In this document: positions 16,375 to 25,100 of the stretch, piece by piece
Numbering within the stretch: the first letter of the stretch is position 1
Layout of the letters: each line of letters begins with the position of its first letter
Origin: Geodermatophilus africanus
GTDB taxonomy: Bacteria; Actinomycetota; Actinomycetes; Mycobacteriales; Geodermatophilaceae
NCBI RefSeq assembly: GCF_900107105.1
Contig: NZ_FNOT01000008.1
Coordinates: 62,001-126,000 of the forward strand
Length of the DNA stretch: 64,000 bases
Reading direction: 5' to 3'
Translations under genes and position numbers: made by a program
Notes under the pieces: generated by a model
Databases searched by the model: none
Told to the model about the DNA's origin: nothing
What the model saw: the letters and a program-made list of their open reading frames with translations, nothing else

Positions 16375-17466
16375 TCACGTCTGGGCGCGCAGCCGGTAGA
16401 AGCGGAACATCTCGTGCTCGACGGGGAGGACGTCGACCCCGGCGAACCCGGCCTCGCGGGCATAGCGCTCCAGTGTGGCCGGCCGCATCACCGTGCCGGT
16501 GCCTGCCGACGGCCGGGTGGACAGCCCGTCGGGCAGGCAGCAGGTGACGCTGAAGCCGTACATCAGCCGCTCCAGGTCGTCGCCGGGCGCGGTGAACCGT
16601 TCGGCCACCTTCTCGTCGACGACCAGGACGGTGCCGCCCGGGCGGACCATGCGGCGCATCGCGGCGAGCACCGCCACCGGGTCGGCCAGGTCGTGCACGC
16701 ACTCGAAGGCGGTGACCAGGTCGTAGCTGCCGGGCTGCCCCGCGGCCGCGGCGTCCACCGTGGTGAAGCGCACCCGGTCGGCGACGCCGGCCTCCTCCGC
16801 GTTGTGCCGCGCCTGCTCGACGGAGGGCTCATCGACGTCGAAGCCGTCGACGCGAGCCTGCGGATAGGCGCGGGCGATCCCGATCGAGGACCAGCCCATG
16901 CCGCAGCCGACGTCCGCGACCCGGCCGCCGGCCCGGAGCGCCGCGTCGATCTCGGGCACGGACGCGAGGTCCTGCGAGGCCATGGGGCCCAGGAAGTACG
17001 GCCGGTTGCCGGCGGCCTGGGCGTTCCGGGCCTCGCCCATCTCGGCCCAGGACAGTCCGCCGCCGCTGCGGTAGACCTCGAGCAGTCGCGGCACGTTGCG
17101 GCTGAACACCAGCGCCTGCTGCACGAACGGTGGCATGTAGGAGAGGTCGTCCCGGTCGACGAGGACGGGGCGGTACGCCTCGGGCAGGGTGTAGCGCCGC
17201 TCGTCGGGGGCGGCGGTCTCGTCGTCCACCGTGAGGAGGCCGGCGACGGCCTGCTGCTCCAGCCACTCGCGGGCGTAGCGCAGGGCGGTGCCGGTGCGCT
17301 CGGCGAGCTCGGGCGCGGTCGCGGGAGCCTCGGCGAGGGCGCGGTACCAGCCCAGCTCGCTGCCGAGGTGGACCGCGGCCAGTTCGAGGGTGGCGATCAC
17401 CCCGTCGAACAGGCGCTCGGCCAGCGCGGTGGTGGCGTCGACGGGCGGGGTGTCGGTCGTCGTCAT
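16375..17466 (-). CDS. Class I SAM-dependent methyltransferase with winged-helix N-terminus
   Basis: A 363-residue protein with an N-terminal winged-helix/dimerisation region (TAPELAERTGTALRYAREWLEQQAVAGLL) and a Rossmann methyltransferase domain. The latter has motif I VADVGCGMGWSS (about residues 185-196), the acidic loop GFDVDEPS, and motif IV DLVTAFECVHDLADP. The layout matches the mycobacterial Rv2258c-type group, whose substrate is not settled. It stands alone, 60 bp from the RsmC-like gene on the same strand. An rRNA or small-molecule substrate cannot be distinguished. Confidence 0.85.
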   Translation of the reverse strand: MTTTDTPPVDATTALAERLFDGVIATLELAAVHLGSELGWYRALAEAPATAPELAERTGTALRYAREWLEQQAVAGLLTVDDETAAPDERRYTLPEAYRPVLVDRDDLSYMPPFVQQALVFSRNVPRLLEVYRSGGGLSWAEMGEARNAQAAGNRPYFLGPMASQDLASVPEIDAALRAGGRVADVGCGMGWSSIGIARAYPQARVDGFDVDEPSVEQARHNAEEAGVADRVRFTTVDAAAAGQPGSYDLVTAFECVHDLADPVAVLAAMRRMVRPGGTVLVVDEKVAERFTAPGDDLERLMYGFSVTCCLPDGLSTRPSAGTGTVMRPATLERYAREAGFAGVDVLPVEHEMFRFYRLRAQT

Positions 17467-17527
17467 GCGCCCCGACGGTGGCCCTCCCCGGATGGCCGGG
17501 CCAGGGCCGTCGGGCCTCGGTGCGGGC

Positions 17528-18664
17528 TCACCGGCGCGTCGAGACCGTCACGGTGAAGTGCCGGTCGGACGCGGCGACCTGGGTGGGGCCGACGAGCCGG
17601 CGCAGCGCGGCCCGGTGCGGCAGCCGGTTGTTGTAGACGCACCACAGCTCGCCGCCGCGCCTCAGCACCCGTCCCGCCGCGGCGAACAGCCGGTCGGCCG
17701 CGCCGGTGACCACGGCCGCGCCGAGGTGGAACGGCGGGTTGCAGACGACCAGGTCGACGCTGGCATCGGGGATGGACGACGCCGCGTCGTCCCGCACCAC
17801 CCGGACCCGCTCCGCGACCCCGTTGGCCGCCGCGGTCTCCACCGCCGAGGCCACCGCCGCCGCGGACTGGTCACCGGCCAGCACGGTCAGCTCCGGCCGG
17901 GCGAGCGCGAGCGCGGTGGCCAGCACGCCGGTGCCGCAGCCGAGGTCCAGCGCCGTCCGGGCGTCGGGGGCCATCCGGGGCAGCACGGCGAGCAGCGCGC
18001 GCGTGCCGGCGTCCACCCTCGTGCCGGCGAACGCGGCGCCGTGCGCGCAGACCGTGAGCCCCAGGTCGGGGTGCGCCTGCCGGCGCGGGGAGGACGACGC
18101 CACGCCCGGCCGGGGCCCGCGGGCGACCAGCACCCGCGACTTCTGCCGGGCCAGCGTCGCGTGCACGTCGCTGAACCCGAGGCGCAAGACGTCGTTCATC
18201 GCGTGGGTCATGTGCTTGACCCGGCCGCCGACCAGCAGCGTGACGTCGGGCGCGGCCGAGGAGGCCACCACCTCGGTGAGCTCGCGCAGCGCGTCGAGGG
18301 ACTTCGGCGCCTTGGCCAGCACGAGCCGGGCGCCGTCCGCCAGCCCGGGGCCCAGCGGCAGTGAGCGGTACGTGCCGGTCAGGCCGGTGCGCTCGGCGTT
18401 GCGGGCCAGCGCCAGCTCGCCGACGAGCAGGTCCTGGTGCACCCGGACGTCGCGGGCACCGGCGGCAACCGCGCCCAGGGTCAGCGCGCCGTGGGAGTCG
18501 TCGACGACGGCGACCGCACCGGGACCGGCCGCGGCGAGCAGGCCGGCGGCCTCGTCTAGCAGCAGCCGGTCGGTGGCGTCGACGGCGACCAGTTCCGGCG
18601 CCTCGACGTCCGGCTCCCGCCGCAGCTGCTCGAGGAGCCCGAGGTCGGCCACGCCGGTCACCAC
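17528..18664 (-). CDS. RsmC/RlmG-like rRNA (guanine-N2) methyltransferase
   Basis: The protein has two tandem Rossmann-like domains. The N-terminal one is degenerate, with LVLAKAPKSLDALRELTE. The C-terminal one is catalytic, with ALDLGCGTGVLATALA (SAM site) and the base-methyltransferase motif VVCNPPFHLG. NPPF followed by H is typical of RsmC/RlmG, which methylate N2 of specific rRNA guanines. A frame open to 18718 would place the start inside a hairpin repeat, so the GTG pair at 18664/18661 is taken as start (378 aa). The upstream end of the gene abuts that repeat. Confidence 0.82.
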   Translation of the reverse strand: MVTGVADLGLLEQLRREPDVEAPELVAVDATDRLLLDEAAGLLAAAGPGAVAVVDDSHGALTLGAVAAGARDVRVHQDLLVGELALARNAERTGLTGTYRSLPLGPGLADGARLVLAKAPKSLDALRELTEVVASSAAPDVTLLVGGRVKHMTHAMNDVLRLGFSDVHATLARQKSRVLVARGPRPGVASSSPRRQAHPDLGLTVCAHGAAFAGTRVDAGTRALLAVLPRMAPDARTALDLGCGTGVLATALALARPELTVLAGDQSAAAVASAVETAAANGVAERVRVVRDDAASSIPDASVDLVVCNPPFHLGAAVVTGAADRLFAAAGRVLRRGGELWCVYNNRLPHRAALRRLVGPTQVAASDRHFTVTVSTRR

Positions 18665-18670
18665 GCCGGC

Positions 18671-18733
18671 GGCCCCGTTGCAGGGTCCCGCCGCGAGCCT
18701 GCGAGTGGCGGGGGGCAACGGGGTCCTTCTTCA
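18671..18733 (-). repeat. Stop-codon-anchored GC hairpin repeat
   Basis: Minus-strand element running from the msrA stop codon (18733-18731) to 18671. Outer stem GGCCCCGTTGC (18671-18681) pairs with GCAACGGGGTC (18715-18725) with one G-T pair, enclosing the conserved core GAGTGGCGGG and GCGAGCCTGCGA. It starts with TGA where TGA is partly the stop, then AGAAGGACCCC. The likely role is as transcription terminator after msrA. Confidence 0.7.
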
Positions 18734-19384
18734 GACGCCCGACAGGCCCACGGGGCAGGACACGCCCGTCGAGTGGATCGGGCAGTAGCCGTTGGGGACC
18801 TTGTACAGGTACTGCTGGTGGTAGTCCTCGGCGTAGTAGAAGTCGCCGAGCGGCGCGATCTCCGTGGTGATCTCGCCGTAGCCGGCGGCGGTCAGCCGCT
18901 GCTGGAAGGCCTCGCGGCTGGCCCGGGCGGCCGCCTCCTGCTCCGGCGACGCGTAGTAGATCGCCGAGCGGTACTGGGTGCCGACGTCGTTGCCCTGGCG
19001 CATGCCCTGCGTCGGGTCGTGGTCCTCCCAGAAGACCTTGAGCAGCTGCTCGTAGGAGGTCACCGCCGGGTCGAAGACGACCAGCACGACCTCGGTGTGG
19101 CCGGTCTGCGCCGAGCAGACCTCCTCGTAGGTCGGGTTGGGCGTGTGGCCGCCGGCGTAACCGGCCGCGGTCGAGTAGACGCCCGGCTGCTCCCAGAAGA
19201 CCTTCTCCACGCCCCAGAAGCACCCGGCCCCGAAGACGGCGGTCTGCATGCCGTCGGGGAACGGCGGCTGGATGCGGTTGCCGTTGACCGCGTGCAGCTC
19301 CGGGACGGAGGGCAGCGGGGTGGAGCGGCCCGGCAGCGCGTTCGAAGGAGCCACCGGCTGGGTCTTGAACCGGGAGAAGAACAT
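18731..19384 (-). CDS. msrA: Peptide methionine-S-sulfoxide reductase MsrA
   Basis: A 217-residue MsrA. The catalytic cysteine lies in [10 protein letters not shown] (about residue 54), and [33 protein letters not shown] and [10 protein letters not shown] are all present. [14 protein letters not shown] near the C-terminus supplies resolving cysteines. It reduces the S-epimer of methionine sulfoxide in proteins or free methionine, using thioredoxin. The ATG with GGAG a few bases upstream was used; a longer frame runs into the divergent intergenic region. No msrB is adjacent. Confidence 0.95.
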   Translation of the reverse strand: MFFSRFKTQPVAPSNALPGRSTPLPSVPELHAVNGNRIQPPFPDGMQTAVFGAGCFWGVEKVFWEQPGVYSTAAGYAGGHTPNPTYEEVCSAQTGHTEVVLVVFDPAVTSYEQLLKVFWEDHDPTQGMRQGNDVGTQYRSAIYYASPEQEAAARASREAFQQRLTAAGYGEITTEIAPLGDFYYAEDYHQQYLYKVPNGYCPIHSTGVSCPVGLSGV

Positions 19385-19504
19385 GCTCCGAGCGTAGGCC
19401 GGTACCGCAAAGAGACCGGGTGCCACGGGCAGCGACCGGGCGCCCGACCTCGGCGGACACCGTCCGGGCCAGGCCGCCGGCCGGGTCCGTCCGGACGGAG
19501 GACA

Positions 19505-19560
19505 CGTTCCCGCGGGAACGCCGACGAGGGCGGGGGCCCGACGGCGGTCCCGCGGGAACG
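19505..19560. promoter_or_regulatory. Twin CCCGCGGG palindromes upstream of the oxidoreductase
   Basis: CGTTCCCGCGGGAACG at 19505-19520 is a perfect 16-bp palindrome, and CGGTCCCGCGGGAACG at 19545-19560 repeats it with one change, 40 bp apart (nearly four helical turns). They lie in the msrA/oxidoreductase divergent gap, ending 27 bp before the oxidoreductase start. They are probably operators for an unidentified repressor encoded elsewhere. Confidence 0.5.
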
Positions 19561-19587
19561 TCGGTCGACCGGGTGCAGGATCGGGGC

Positions 19588-20604
19588 ATGTCTGCGACGA
19601 CGCGCGAGTGGCACCTGGCGGCCCAGCCGCACGGCGAACCGACCCCCGCGGACTTCCGGCTGGTCGAGGTGCCCGTCCCCGAGCCGGCCGAGGGGCAGGT
19701 CGTCGTCCGGAACGTCGTCATGTCGGTCGACCCGTACATGCGCGGGCGGATGCGCTCGGGGCCCTCGTACGCGCCGCCGTGGAAGGTCGGCGAGGTGATG
19801 CGGGGCGGCGCCGTCGGCCGGGTGGTCGCCTCGCGCGCGCCCGGGCTGCCCGAGGGCTCGTTGGTCCTCACCGACGCCGCGTGGCGGGAGACCGCCGTCC
19901 TCGACGCCGCCCAGGCCACCCGGCTGCCCGCGGCGACCGACGTCCCGCCGTCCTGGTTCCTGGGCGTGCTCGGCATGCCGGGACTGACCGCGTACGCCGG
20001 GCTGTTCCGGGTCGGCGCCTTCCGCGAGGGGGACGACGTGTTCGTGTCCGGGGCCGCCGGCGCGGTGGGCAGCCTGGTCGGCCAGTTCGCGCGGCTGCGC
20101 GGGGCCGGCAGCGTGGTCGGGAGCGCCGGGTCGCCGGAGAAGGTCGCCTGGCTGCGGGAGCTCGGCTCCACCGCCGCCTTCAGCTACCGGGACGGGATCA
20201 CGCGAGGGCTGGCCGAGGCGGCGCCCGACGGGATCGACCTGTTCTTCGACAACGTCGGCGGCGAGCACCTCGAGGCCGCGATCGGCGCGCTCCGGGTGCA
20301 CGGCCGGGCCGCGCTCTGCGGGTCGATCTCCGGCTACAACGCCGTCGAGCCGCCGCCCGGGCCGCGCAACATGAGCCTGATGGTCGGCAAGCGGCTCACG
20401 CTGCGCGGCTTCCTCGTCAGCGACCACGCCGACCTGCGCCCGGAGTTCACCGGGACGGTCACCGGCTGGCTGCGCTCCGGCGACCTCGTCGTCCGGGAGA
20501 CCGTCCGCGAGGGGATCGAGCAGGCGGTGCCGGCCTTCCTGGACCTGCTGCGCGGGGGCAACGTCGGCAAGATGGTGGTCCGCCTCGCACCCGACCCCGA
20601 CTGA
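19588..20604 (+). CDS. NADP-dependent oxidoreductase (medium-chain dehydrogenase/reductase, leukotriene B4 DH-like)
   Basis: A 338-residue zinc-free medium-chain reductase. The N-terminal catalytic part has [13 protein letters not shown] and GGAVGRVV. The nucleotide-binding Rossmann part has [18 protein letters not shown] (about residues 152-169) and [17 protein letters not shown]. This is the YncB/CurA-like subfamily, which reduces alpha,beta-unsaturated ketones with NADPH and is often linked to detoxification of reactive carbonyls. Two matching palindromes upstream suggest dedicated regulation. The physiological substrate is unknown. Confidence 0.9.
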   Translation: MSATTREWHLAAQPHGEPTPADFRLVEVPVPEPAEGQVVVRNVVMSVDPYMRGRMRSGPSYAPPWKVGEVMRGGAVGRVVASRAPGLPEGSLVLTDAAWRETAVLDAAQATRLPAATDVPPSWFLGVLGMPGLTAYAGLFRVGAFREGDDVFVSGAAGAVGSLVGQFARLRGAGSVVGSAGSPEKVAWLRELGSTAAFSYRDGITRGLAEAAPDGIDLFFDNVGGEHLEAAIGALRVHGRAALCGSISGYNAVEPPPGPRNMSLMVGKRLTLRGFLVSDHADLRPEFTGTVTGWLRSGDLVVRETVREGIEQAVPAFLDLLRGGNVGKMVVRLAPDPD

Positions 20605-20640
20605 GGTTCCCGCGAGCACCATCAGGGCAGACTGCCGATC

Positions 20641-20850
20641 ATGTGGTTCCTCCTGATGAGCCGGGTGCGCACCTGGCTGCTGCTGACCGTCGTCGTCCCC
20701 CTCGCCACCGGCCTGCTGCGCCGGGCCGCGCGGGCTCTCGAGCGGCGCACCGGGTCCACCCAGGTGACCCGGGGGCTGTACAAGGCCGGCGACCTCGGCG
20801 ACCGCGCCCGCGCGACGCTCCGCGGCGGACGCCGGCGCCGGCGCCGGTGA
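20641..20850 (+). CDS. Small membrane protein (69 aa)
   Basis: A 69-residue protein with one hydrophobic N-terminal segment (WLLLTVVVPLATGLL) and a basic C-terminal tail of arginines. Its stop overlaps the GTG of the following hydrolase by 4 bp (GTGA), so the two genes are probably co-translated. No function is recognised; the coupling suggests a membrane anchor or partner for the hydrolase, which is only inference. Confidence 0.65.
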   Translation: MWFLLMSRVRTWLLLTVVVPLATGLLRRAARALERRTGSTQVTRGLYKAGDLGDRARATLRGGRRRRRR

Positions 20851-21539
20851 CCACCGGCGGCATCCGCCCGGGCCTGGACCACGAGCCCGCCCGAGGACCG
20901 ACCCGGGCGCTCGCCGTCTTCTGCCACGGCGGCACCGTGGCCAGCGTCCAGCCACCGAAGGAGCGGGCGCTGTCGCTGCTGCGGATGCGCGCCATCGAGC
21001 AGTTCGTGCGCGCCTCCGCGGCCGACCGCGGCCTGGGCACCTACGTGCTGCGCTACCGGGTGGCCGGCTGGAACGGGGTGGCCGCCGACGCGCACGCCGA
21101 CGTCCGGTGGGCCCTCGGCGAGGTGCGCGAACGGCACGGCGACGACGTCCCGGTGGTGCTGGTCGGCCACTCGATGGGTGGTCGCGCAGTGCTGCGCGCC
21201 GGGGACGACGCCTCGGTGCGGGCGGTCTGCGCGCTCGCGCCGTGGACGCCGCCCGGCGAGCCGGTGGACCACCTGCGCGGCCAGACCGTGGCCGTCCTGC
21301 ACGGCCGCGGTGACCGCTGGGTGCCGGCCGCACTGTCGGCCGACTTCGCCCTCCGCGCGGAGCAGGCCGGCGCGCACATCGCGCGGTTCACGATCGCCGG
21401 CGGGCACAGCATGGTGCGCCGGGCGCCGGTCTGGCACGCCTTCGTGCGGGACGTCGTCCTCGCCGGGACCGGGCTGGCGCCGTGGCGCGCCGACCTGCGG
21501 GCGGCCCTGGCGGGCCGGGAGCTCGCAGTCCCTCTTTGA
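20847..21539 (+). CDS. Alpha/beta hydrolase (serine type)
   Basis: A 230-residue alpha/beta-hydrolase. ALAVFCHGGT forms the oxyanion region, VLVGHSMGGRAVL contains the nucleophile Ser (about residue 108), LHGRGDRWVP supplies the acid, and AGGHSMVRR supplies the catalytic His. The triad is complete, unlike in the hydrolase at 1872-2714. The GTG start overlaps the upstream small membrane gene. Substrate is unknown; dienelactone-hydrolase-like or lipase-like activity is possible. Confidence 0.8.
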   Translation: MTTGGIRPGLDHEPARGPTRALAVFCHGGTVASVQPPKERALSLLRMRAIEQFVRASAADRGLGTYVLRYRVAGWNGVAADAHADVRWALGEVRERHGDDVPVVLVGHSMGGRAVLRAGDDASVRAVCALAPWTPPGEPVDHLRGQTVAVLHGRGDRWVPAALSADFALRAEQAGAHIARFTIAGGHSMVRRAPVWHAFVRDVVLAGTGLAPWRADLRAALAGRELAVPL

Positions 21540-21566
21540 GCCTCCGCCCCCTCCTTCCTCCTGCCA

Positions 21567-21638
21567 GTTGATCATGGCGATGATGCGACCGACCACGACG
21601 TGTCCGCGCGTGTCGCCGGCAACATGCCCATGATCAAC
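21567..21638. repeat. Inverted repeat with GTTGATCATGG arms between convergent genes
   Basis: GTTGATCATGG at 21567-21577 and CCATGATCAAC at 21628-21638 are perfect 11-bp inverted arms around a 50-nt centre. The stretch ATCAACGCGGCGTCGGG that follows is directly duplicated (to about 21666). It lies between the convergent hydrolase and acdS genes. It could be a terminator or a dispersed intergenic element. Confidence 0.5.
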
Positions 21639-21682
21639 GCGGCGTCGGGATCAACGCGGCGTCGGGCGGAGGGGTCCGCCGC

Positions 21683-22702
21683 TCAGGAGAACAGGGCGCT
21701 GTAGCCGTTGAGCGCCGGCTGCCCGCCGAGGTGCGCGTAGAGCACGGTGGACGACGGGTCGATCTCCCGGCGGCCGACGAGGTCGATGGTCGCGGCCATC
21801 GACTTCCCCTCGTACACCGGGTCGGTGACCACGCCCTCGGTGCGGGCGGCGGTCTCCATCGCGCGGATCGTCGTCTCGTCGGGGATGCCGTAGACGCCGG
21901 CGTGGTAGCGCTCGTCGAGCTCGACGTCGTCCAGGGTGAGCTCGCGCTGCAGGCCGATGGCCCGCGCCGTCCGCTGGGCGATCCGCAGCACCTGGTCGCG
22001 GGTCTCGGCGGGCTTCGCGGAGGCGTCGACGCCGAGGACCCGGCGCGGCCGGCCGCCCTGCTCCTCCAGCTGGGCGAAGCCGGCGACCATCCCGGCCTGG
22101 GTGGAGCCGGTCACCGAGCACACGACGACGGTGTCGAAGAAGACGCCGAGCTCGGCCTCCTGCGCGGCCACCTCGTACGCCCAGCCCGCGAAGCCGTGCC
22201 CGCCGAGCGGGTGGTCGCTCGCCCCGGCCGGGATCGCGTAGGGCGTGCCGCCGCGCTCCTCGATCTCCGCGAGCGCCGCCTCCCAGCTCTCCTTGAAGCC
22301 GATGCCGAAGCCGGCCTTGACCAGCCGCACGTCCGCGCCGGCCAGCCGGCTGATCAGGATGTTGCCGACCTTGTCGTAGACGGCGTCGGGCCAGTCCACC
22401 CAGCTCTCCTGCACGAGCACGCACCTGAGCCCGACCCGGGCGGCGACCGCGGCGACCTGGCGGGTGTGGTTGCTCTGGACGCCGCCGATCGAGACGAGCG
22501 TGTCGCAGCCCTTCGCCAGCGCGTCGGCGACCAGGTACTCGAGCTTGCGGGTCTTGTTGCCACCGAAGGCGATGCCGGAGTTGCAGTCCTCGCGCTTGGC
22601 CCAGACCGCGGCGCCGCCGAGGCGCTCGGTGAGCCGGTCGAGCCGGTGCACCGGCGAGGGGCCGAACAGCAGCGGGTACCGCGGGAAGTCAGACAGGGCC
22701 AT
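21683..22702 (-). CDS. acdS: 1-aminocyclopropane-1-carboxylate (ACC) deaminase
   Basis: A 339-residue PLP enzyme of the tryptophan-synthase-beta fold. The PLP lysine is in [11 protein letters not shown] (Lys50) and [12 protein letters not shown] follows. The residues that separate true ACC deaminases from D-cysteine desulfhydrases are present: Tyr-Glu in DPVYEGKSM and Leu in [11 protein letters not shown]. It cleaves ACC, the ethylene precursor of plants, to 2-oxobutyrate and ammonia, so it provides nitrogen and lowers plant ethylene. The 5' end overlaps the GntR gene by 14 bp, so both should be one operon under the GntR operator. Confidence 0.93.
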   Translation of the reverse strand: MALSDFPRYPLLFGPSPVHRLDRLTERLGGAAVWAKREDCNSGIAFGGNKTRKLEYLVADALAKGCDTLVSIGGVQSNHTRQVAAVAARVGLRCVLVQESWVDWPDAVYDKVGNILISRLAGADVRLVKAGFGIGFKESWEAALAEIEERGGTPYAIPAGASDHPLGGHGFAGWAYEVAAQEAELGVFFDTVVVCSVTGSTQAGMVAGFAQLEEQGGRPRRVLGVDASAKPAETRDQVLRIAQRTARAIGLQRELTLDDVELDERYHAGVYGIPDETTIRAMETAARTEGVVTDPVYEGKSMAATIDLVGRREIDPSSTVLYAHLGGQPALNGYSALFS

Positions 22703-23357
22703 CGGGGGTCTCCTCCAGCTCGGACAGCAGCGCCGTCCAGATCTCGGTGGTGGTGGTGACGGCGGCGTCGGCGTCGTGGTCGGCACAGGCGGCGATCAGG
22801 CGGTCGTGCAGGTCGACGGACTCCGCGCCGTGCGCCGCGGCGAAGCGCCGGCGCTCCAGCCGGCGGACGGCGGGGGTGAACCGCTCGACGGTCGCGGTGA
22901 GCGCGGTGTTGCCGCAGCGGACCAGGAGCACGCCGTGCAGGTCGTCGTCGGCGGCCAGCGCGGTGTCGACGTCCCCGGTGCGCACCGCGGCGGCGAAGCG
23001 CTCGTTGGCCGCGCGCATGGCCACGACGTCGTCCGGGGTCACCGCGGGCACGGCCTCGCGGACCGCGAGCTCGTGCATCGCCCGGATGACGACGGCGGCG
23101 TCGCGGACCTCCCGCACCCGCAGCGGGGTGACCCGGGTGTGGCTCTGCGGCTTGGCCTCGACCAGGCCCTCGTCGGCCAGCCGGGCCAGCGCCGCGCGCA
23201 CCGGGGCGACCGACAGGCCGAGCCGGGCGGCCAGCTCGGCGTCCTTCACCACCGCGCCGGGCTCCAGGTCGCCCGAGACGATCGCCGCGCGGATGCGCTC
23301 GAGGGCCACGTCGCGCAGGAGCACGCGGGGGACGGGGGCGAGGACCACAACTGACAT
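22689..23357 (-). CDS. GntR/FadR-family regulator of acdS
   Basis: A 222-residue GntR regulator: N-terminal winged helix ([21 protein letters not shown] and [28 protein letters not shown], about residues 14-65) and an alpha-helical FCD effector domain with metal-ligand-like residues ([27 protein letters not shown]). Its 3' end overlaps the acdS start by 14 bp. A perfect 9-bp inverted repeat covers its own start codon, so it is probably an autorepressor of the operon. ACC or a product is the natural guess for ligand. Other bacteria use an Lrp-type AcdR for acdS, so GntR control would be different. Confidence 0.88.
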   Translation of the reverse strand: MSVVVLAPVPRVLLRDVALERIRAAIVSGDLEPGAVVKDAELAARLGLSVAPVRAALARLADEGLVEAKPQSHTRVTPLRVREVRDAAVVIRAMHELAVREAVPAVTPDDVVAMRAANERFAAAVRTGDVDTALAADDDLHGVLLVRCGNTALTATVERFTPAVRRLERRRFAAAHGAESVDLHDRLIAACADHDADAAVTTTTEIWTALLSELEETPDGPV

Positions 23358-23369
23358 CTCAGATGTCAG
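23351..23369. promoter_or_regulatory. GntR operator overlapping its own start codon
   Basis: Perfect palindrome CTGACATCT-C-AGATGTCAG at 23351-23369, covering the ATG (23357-23355) of the GntR gene. Half-site length and placement fit a FadR-type dimer that blocks the gntR-acdS transcript. Confidence 0.7.
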
Positions 23370-23460
23370 CCTGCGTCACGTCAAGAGGCTGGCCGATCCG
23401 GTGCGGTCGTTGGCGGGTCGGGATCTCGTGACGGGCGGGCCGCGGCCGGACAGTGCTGGC

Positions 23461-23889
23461 ATGTCCACCGACTGGACCTCCCCCGCCGACGCGGCTGCCC
23501 ACTTCGCGTACCGGTTGTCAGTCGGGACCGACGTCGGCGACGTGGAAGAGGCGCTCGCGTCGGGGACCCGGGCTTCGTGCTGGTCGACAGCCGCAGTCGG
23601 GAGGCCGGTGGGACGCCGGCCACGTGCCCGGCGCGGTACACCTGCCCGGCCGGGAGGTCGCCGAGCGCGCCGCGGCGGAGCTGGACCGCGCCGTCCCCGT
23701 CGTGACCTATTGATGGGGCCCGGGCTGCAACGGCGCGACGCGAGCGGCGCTCGCGCTCCCGCTGCTGGCTAGCGGGTGCGGGAGATGCTCGGCGGCTTCG
23801 AGTACTGGGCGCGGGAGGGCCTGCCCGTGGCGACGCCGGACGGCGTCCGCACCCCGGCGGTCGACCCGCTCACCGCCTGCGGCTGCTGA
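23461..23889 (+). pseudogene. Decayed rhodanese-like domain gene
   Basis: Fragments in different frames together read as a rhodanese-like protein: MSTDWTSPADAAAHFAYR (23461 on), GFVLVDSRSREA, DAGHVPGAVHLPGREVAE, VVTY-stop-WGPGCNGATRAA, and VREMLGGFEYWAREGLPV to a TGA at 23887-23889. At least three frame changes are needed: one C lost near 23570, two extra bases near 23610 and another shift near 23775. The active-loop Cys codon has become TGA at 23712-23714 (TAT TGA TGG where TAT TGC TGG is expected). The gene is dead. The 3' end overlaps the convergent GNAT gene. Confidence 0.75.
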
Positions 23890-24430
23890 GGTCGGGCGCG
23901 GGGTCGTCGGCGAGCCGGCTCCAGATCAGCTCGTCGTGCCGGGCGCCGTCGCCGTAGCGGTACGAGCGGCGCAGCCGCCCCTCGAGGGTGAAGCCGGCCT
24001 TCTCCGCCACCCGGCCGGAGGCGGTGTTCTCCACGGCGTGGCAGAGCTCGACCCGGTCGAGCGGCACGGCCGCGAAGGCCCACCGGCAGGCCACGTCCAC
24101 CGCCCGGACGGCGACCGCCCGCCCGCGCGCCGGGGGGACGGTCCAGTAGCCGACCTGCGCGTTGCCCTGTTCCCGGTCGAGGGAGTGCAGCGTCACCGAG
24201 CCGAGCAGCCCGCCGGTCGCGGCGTCGGTGACGGCCCAGGAGGCGTGGTCGCCGGTGCTCCAGTCGCCGCGCCGACGCAGGAAGGCCAGCGCGTCGGGGC
24301 GGGTCGTGGCCGGCAGGCCGTTCCACCGCCGCATGACCGGGTCCTGCATCGCCGCGACGACATCGTCGGCGTCGTCCTCGCGCCAGGGCCGCAGCAGCAG
24401 CGCGCCGGCGGCGAGCTCGACCGGGTCCAC
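23870..24430 (-). CDS. GNAT N-acetyltransferase, RimJ/RimL type
   Basis: A 186-residue acetyltransferase. LLLRPWREDDADDVVAAMQDP is the usual N-terminus, VGYWTVPPARGRAVAVRAV contains a version of the acetyl-CoA binding loop (R/Q-x-x-G-x-G/A), and HAVENTASGRVAEKAGFTLEGRLRRS is the typical RimJ/RimL C-terminal motif. It would acetylate an N-terminal amine of a protein or a small molecule. The GTG start gives VDPVEL. Its 3' end runs 20 bp into the decayed rhodanese gene. Confidence 0.85.
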   Translation of the reverse strand: MDPVELAAGALLLRPWREDDADDVVAAMQDPVMRRWNGLPATTRPDALAFLRRRGDWSTGDHASWAVTDAATGGLLGSVTLHSLDREQGNAQVGYWTVPPARGRAVAVRAVDVACRWAFAAVPLDRVELCHAVENTASGRVAEKAGFTLEGRLRRSYRYGDGARHDELIWSRLADDPAPDLSSRRR

Positions 24431-24469
24431 GGGGAGCCATGGTCCCCGCAGGGAACGGCCACCCTCCCG

Positions 24470-24539
24470 GGCCCCGCCCTGAGCTTGTGAAGGGTGGGGA
24501 GGAGGGGGTCCTTCACGGGGAGGACGGGGTCCTCTCTCA
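24470..24539 (-). repeat. Stop-codon-anchored GC hairpin repeat
   Basis: Minus-strand element beginning at the VOC gene stop (24539-24537) with GAGAGAGGACCCCGTCCTCCCC, a second GAAGGACCCCCTCCTCCCC and the CTTCACAAGCTCAGGGCGGGGCCC core. It has a doubled left arm like the 44153 copy. Probable terminator of the VOC gene. Confidence 0.6.
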
Positions 24540-25049
24540 GGCGGGGACGGAGACCCCTACGCCGCCGCGGGTGTCCGCGCCGTATCGTGCGATCTCGCGA
24601 TCGAGGTCCAGCGGAGCGGTCATCGGCGCGCCCTCGGTGAGCTCCGGGGTGACGAGCGCGGCCGGCAGCAGCCAGGAGACCTCGAACTCCAGGCCGTCGG
24701 GGTCCTGTGCGTAGAGGGCCTTGGTGGTGGCGTGGTCCGACGCCCCGACGAGCGCACCGGCCTGCAGCAGCGCGTCGCGGACGCGGGCCAGCTCGGCGAG
24801 CGTGTCGACCTCCCAGGCCAGGTGGTACAGGCCGACGGTGCGGCGACCGGCCTCCGAGGCGCCGGCGCCCTCGCCGACCCGGAACAGGCCCAGGTCGTGG
24901 TCGTTGGTCGACCCCTCGGCCTGGAGGAACACCGCGGCGCCGGGAATCTCCGTCTTCACGCGGAACCCGAGGACGTCGCGGTAGAAGGCGAGGCTGCGCT
25001 CCACGTCGCGGACGTAGAGGACGGCGTGGTTGAGGCGCTGGACGGGCAC
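24537..25049 (-). CDS. VOC-family (glyoxalase/extradiol dioxygenase-like) protein
   Basis: A 170-residue vicinal-oxygen-chelate protein with two beta-alpha-beta-beta-beta halves. LNHAVLYVRDVERSLAFYRDVLGF contains the first metal His, YHLAWEVDTLAEL the second, and LEFEVSWLLP the Glu. It could be an extradiol dioxygenase, a glyoxalase or a resistance protein; the metal ligands are retained, so catalysis is likely. GTG at 25049 has AGGAG 7 nt upstream; the longer open frame into the Mut7-C gene is spurious. A TTGA-TCAA palindrome upstream suggests specific control. Confidence 0.83.
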   Translation of the reverse strand: MPVQRLNHAVLYVRDVERSLAFYRDVLGFRVKTEIPGAAVFLQAEGSTNDHDLGLFRVGEGAGASEAGRRTVGLYHLAWEVDTLAELARVRDALLQAGALVGASDHATTKALYAQDPDGLEFEVSWLLPAALVTPELTEGAPMTAPLDLDREIARYGADTRGGVGVSVPA

Positions 25050-25100
25050 GGCGGGCTCCTGACGGGTCGGGGGGACGCCGTCCAGTGTGCACCCATTTGT

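Noticed and set aside
19340-19384. GTTCGAAGGAGCC as part of a tRNA gene
   Set aside because: It is within the msrA coding region and no cloverleaf can be formed around it; I find no tRNA or rRNA in the window.
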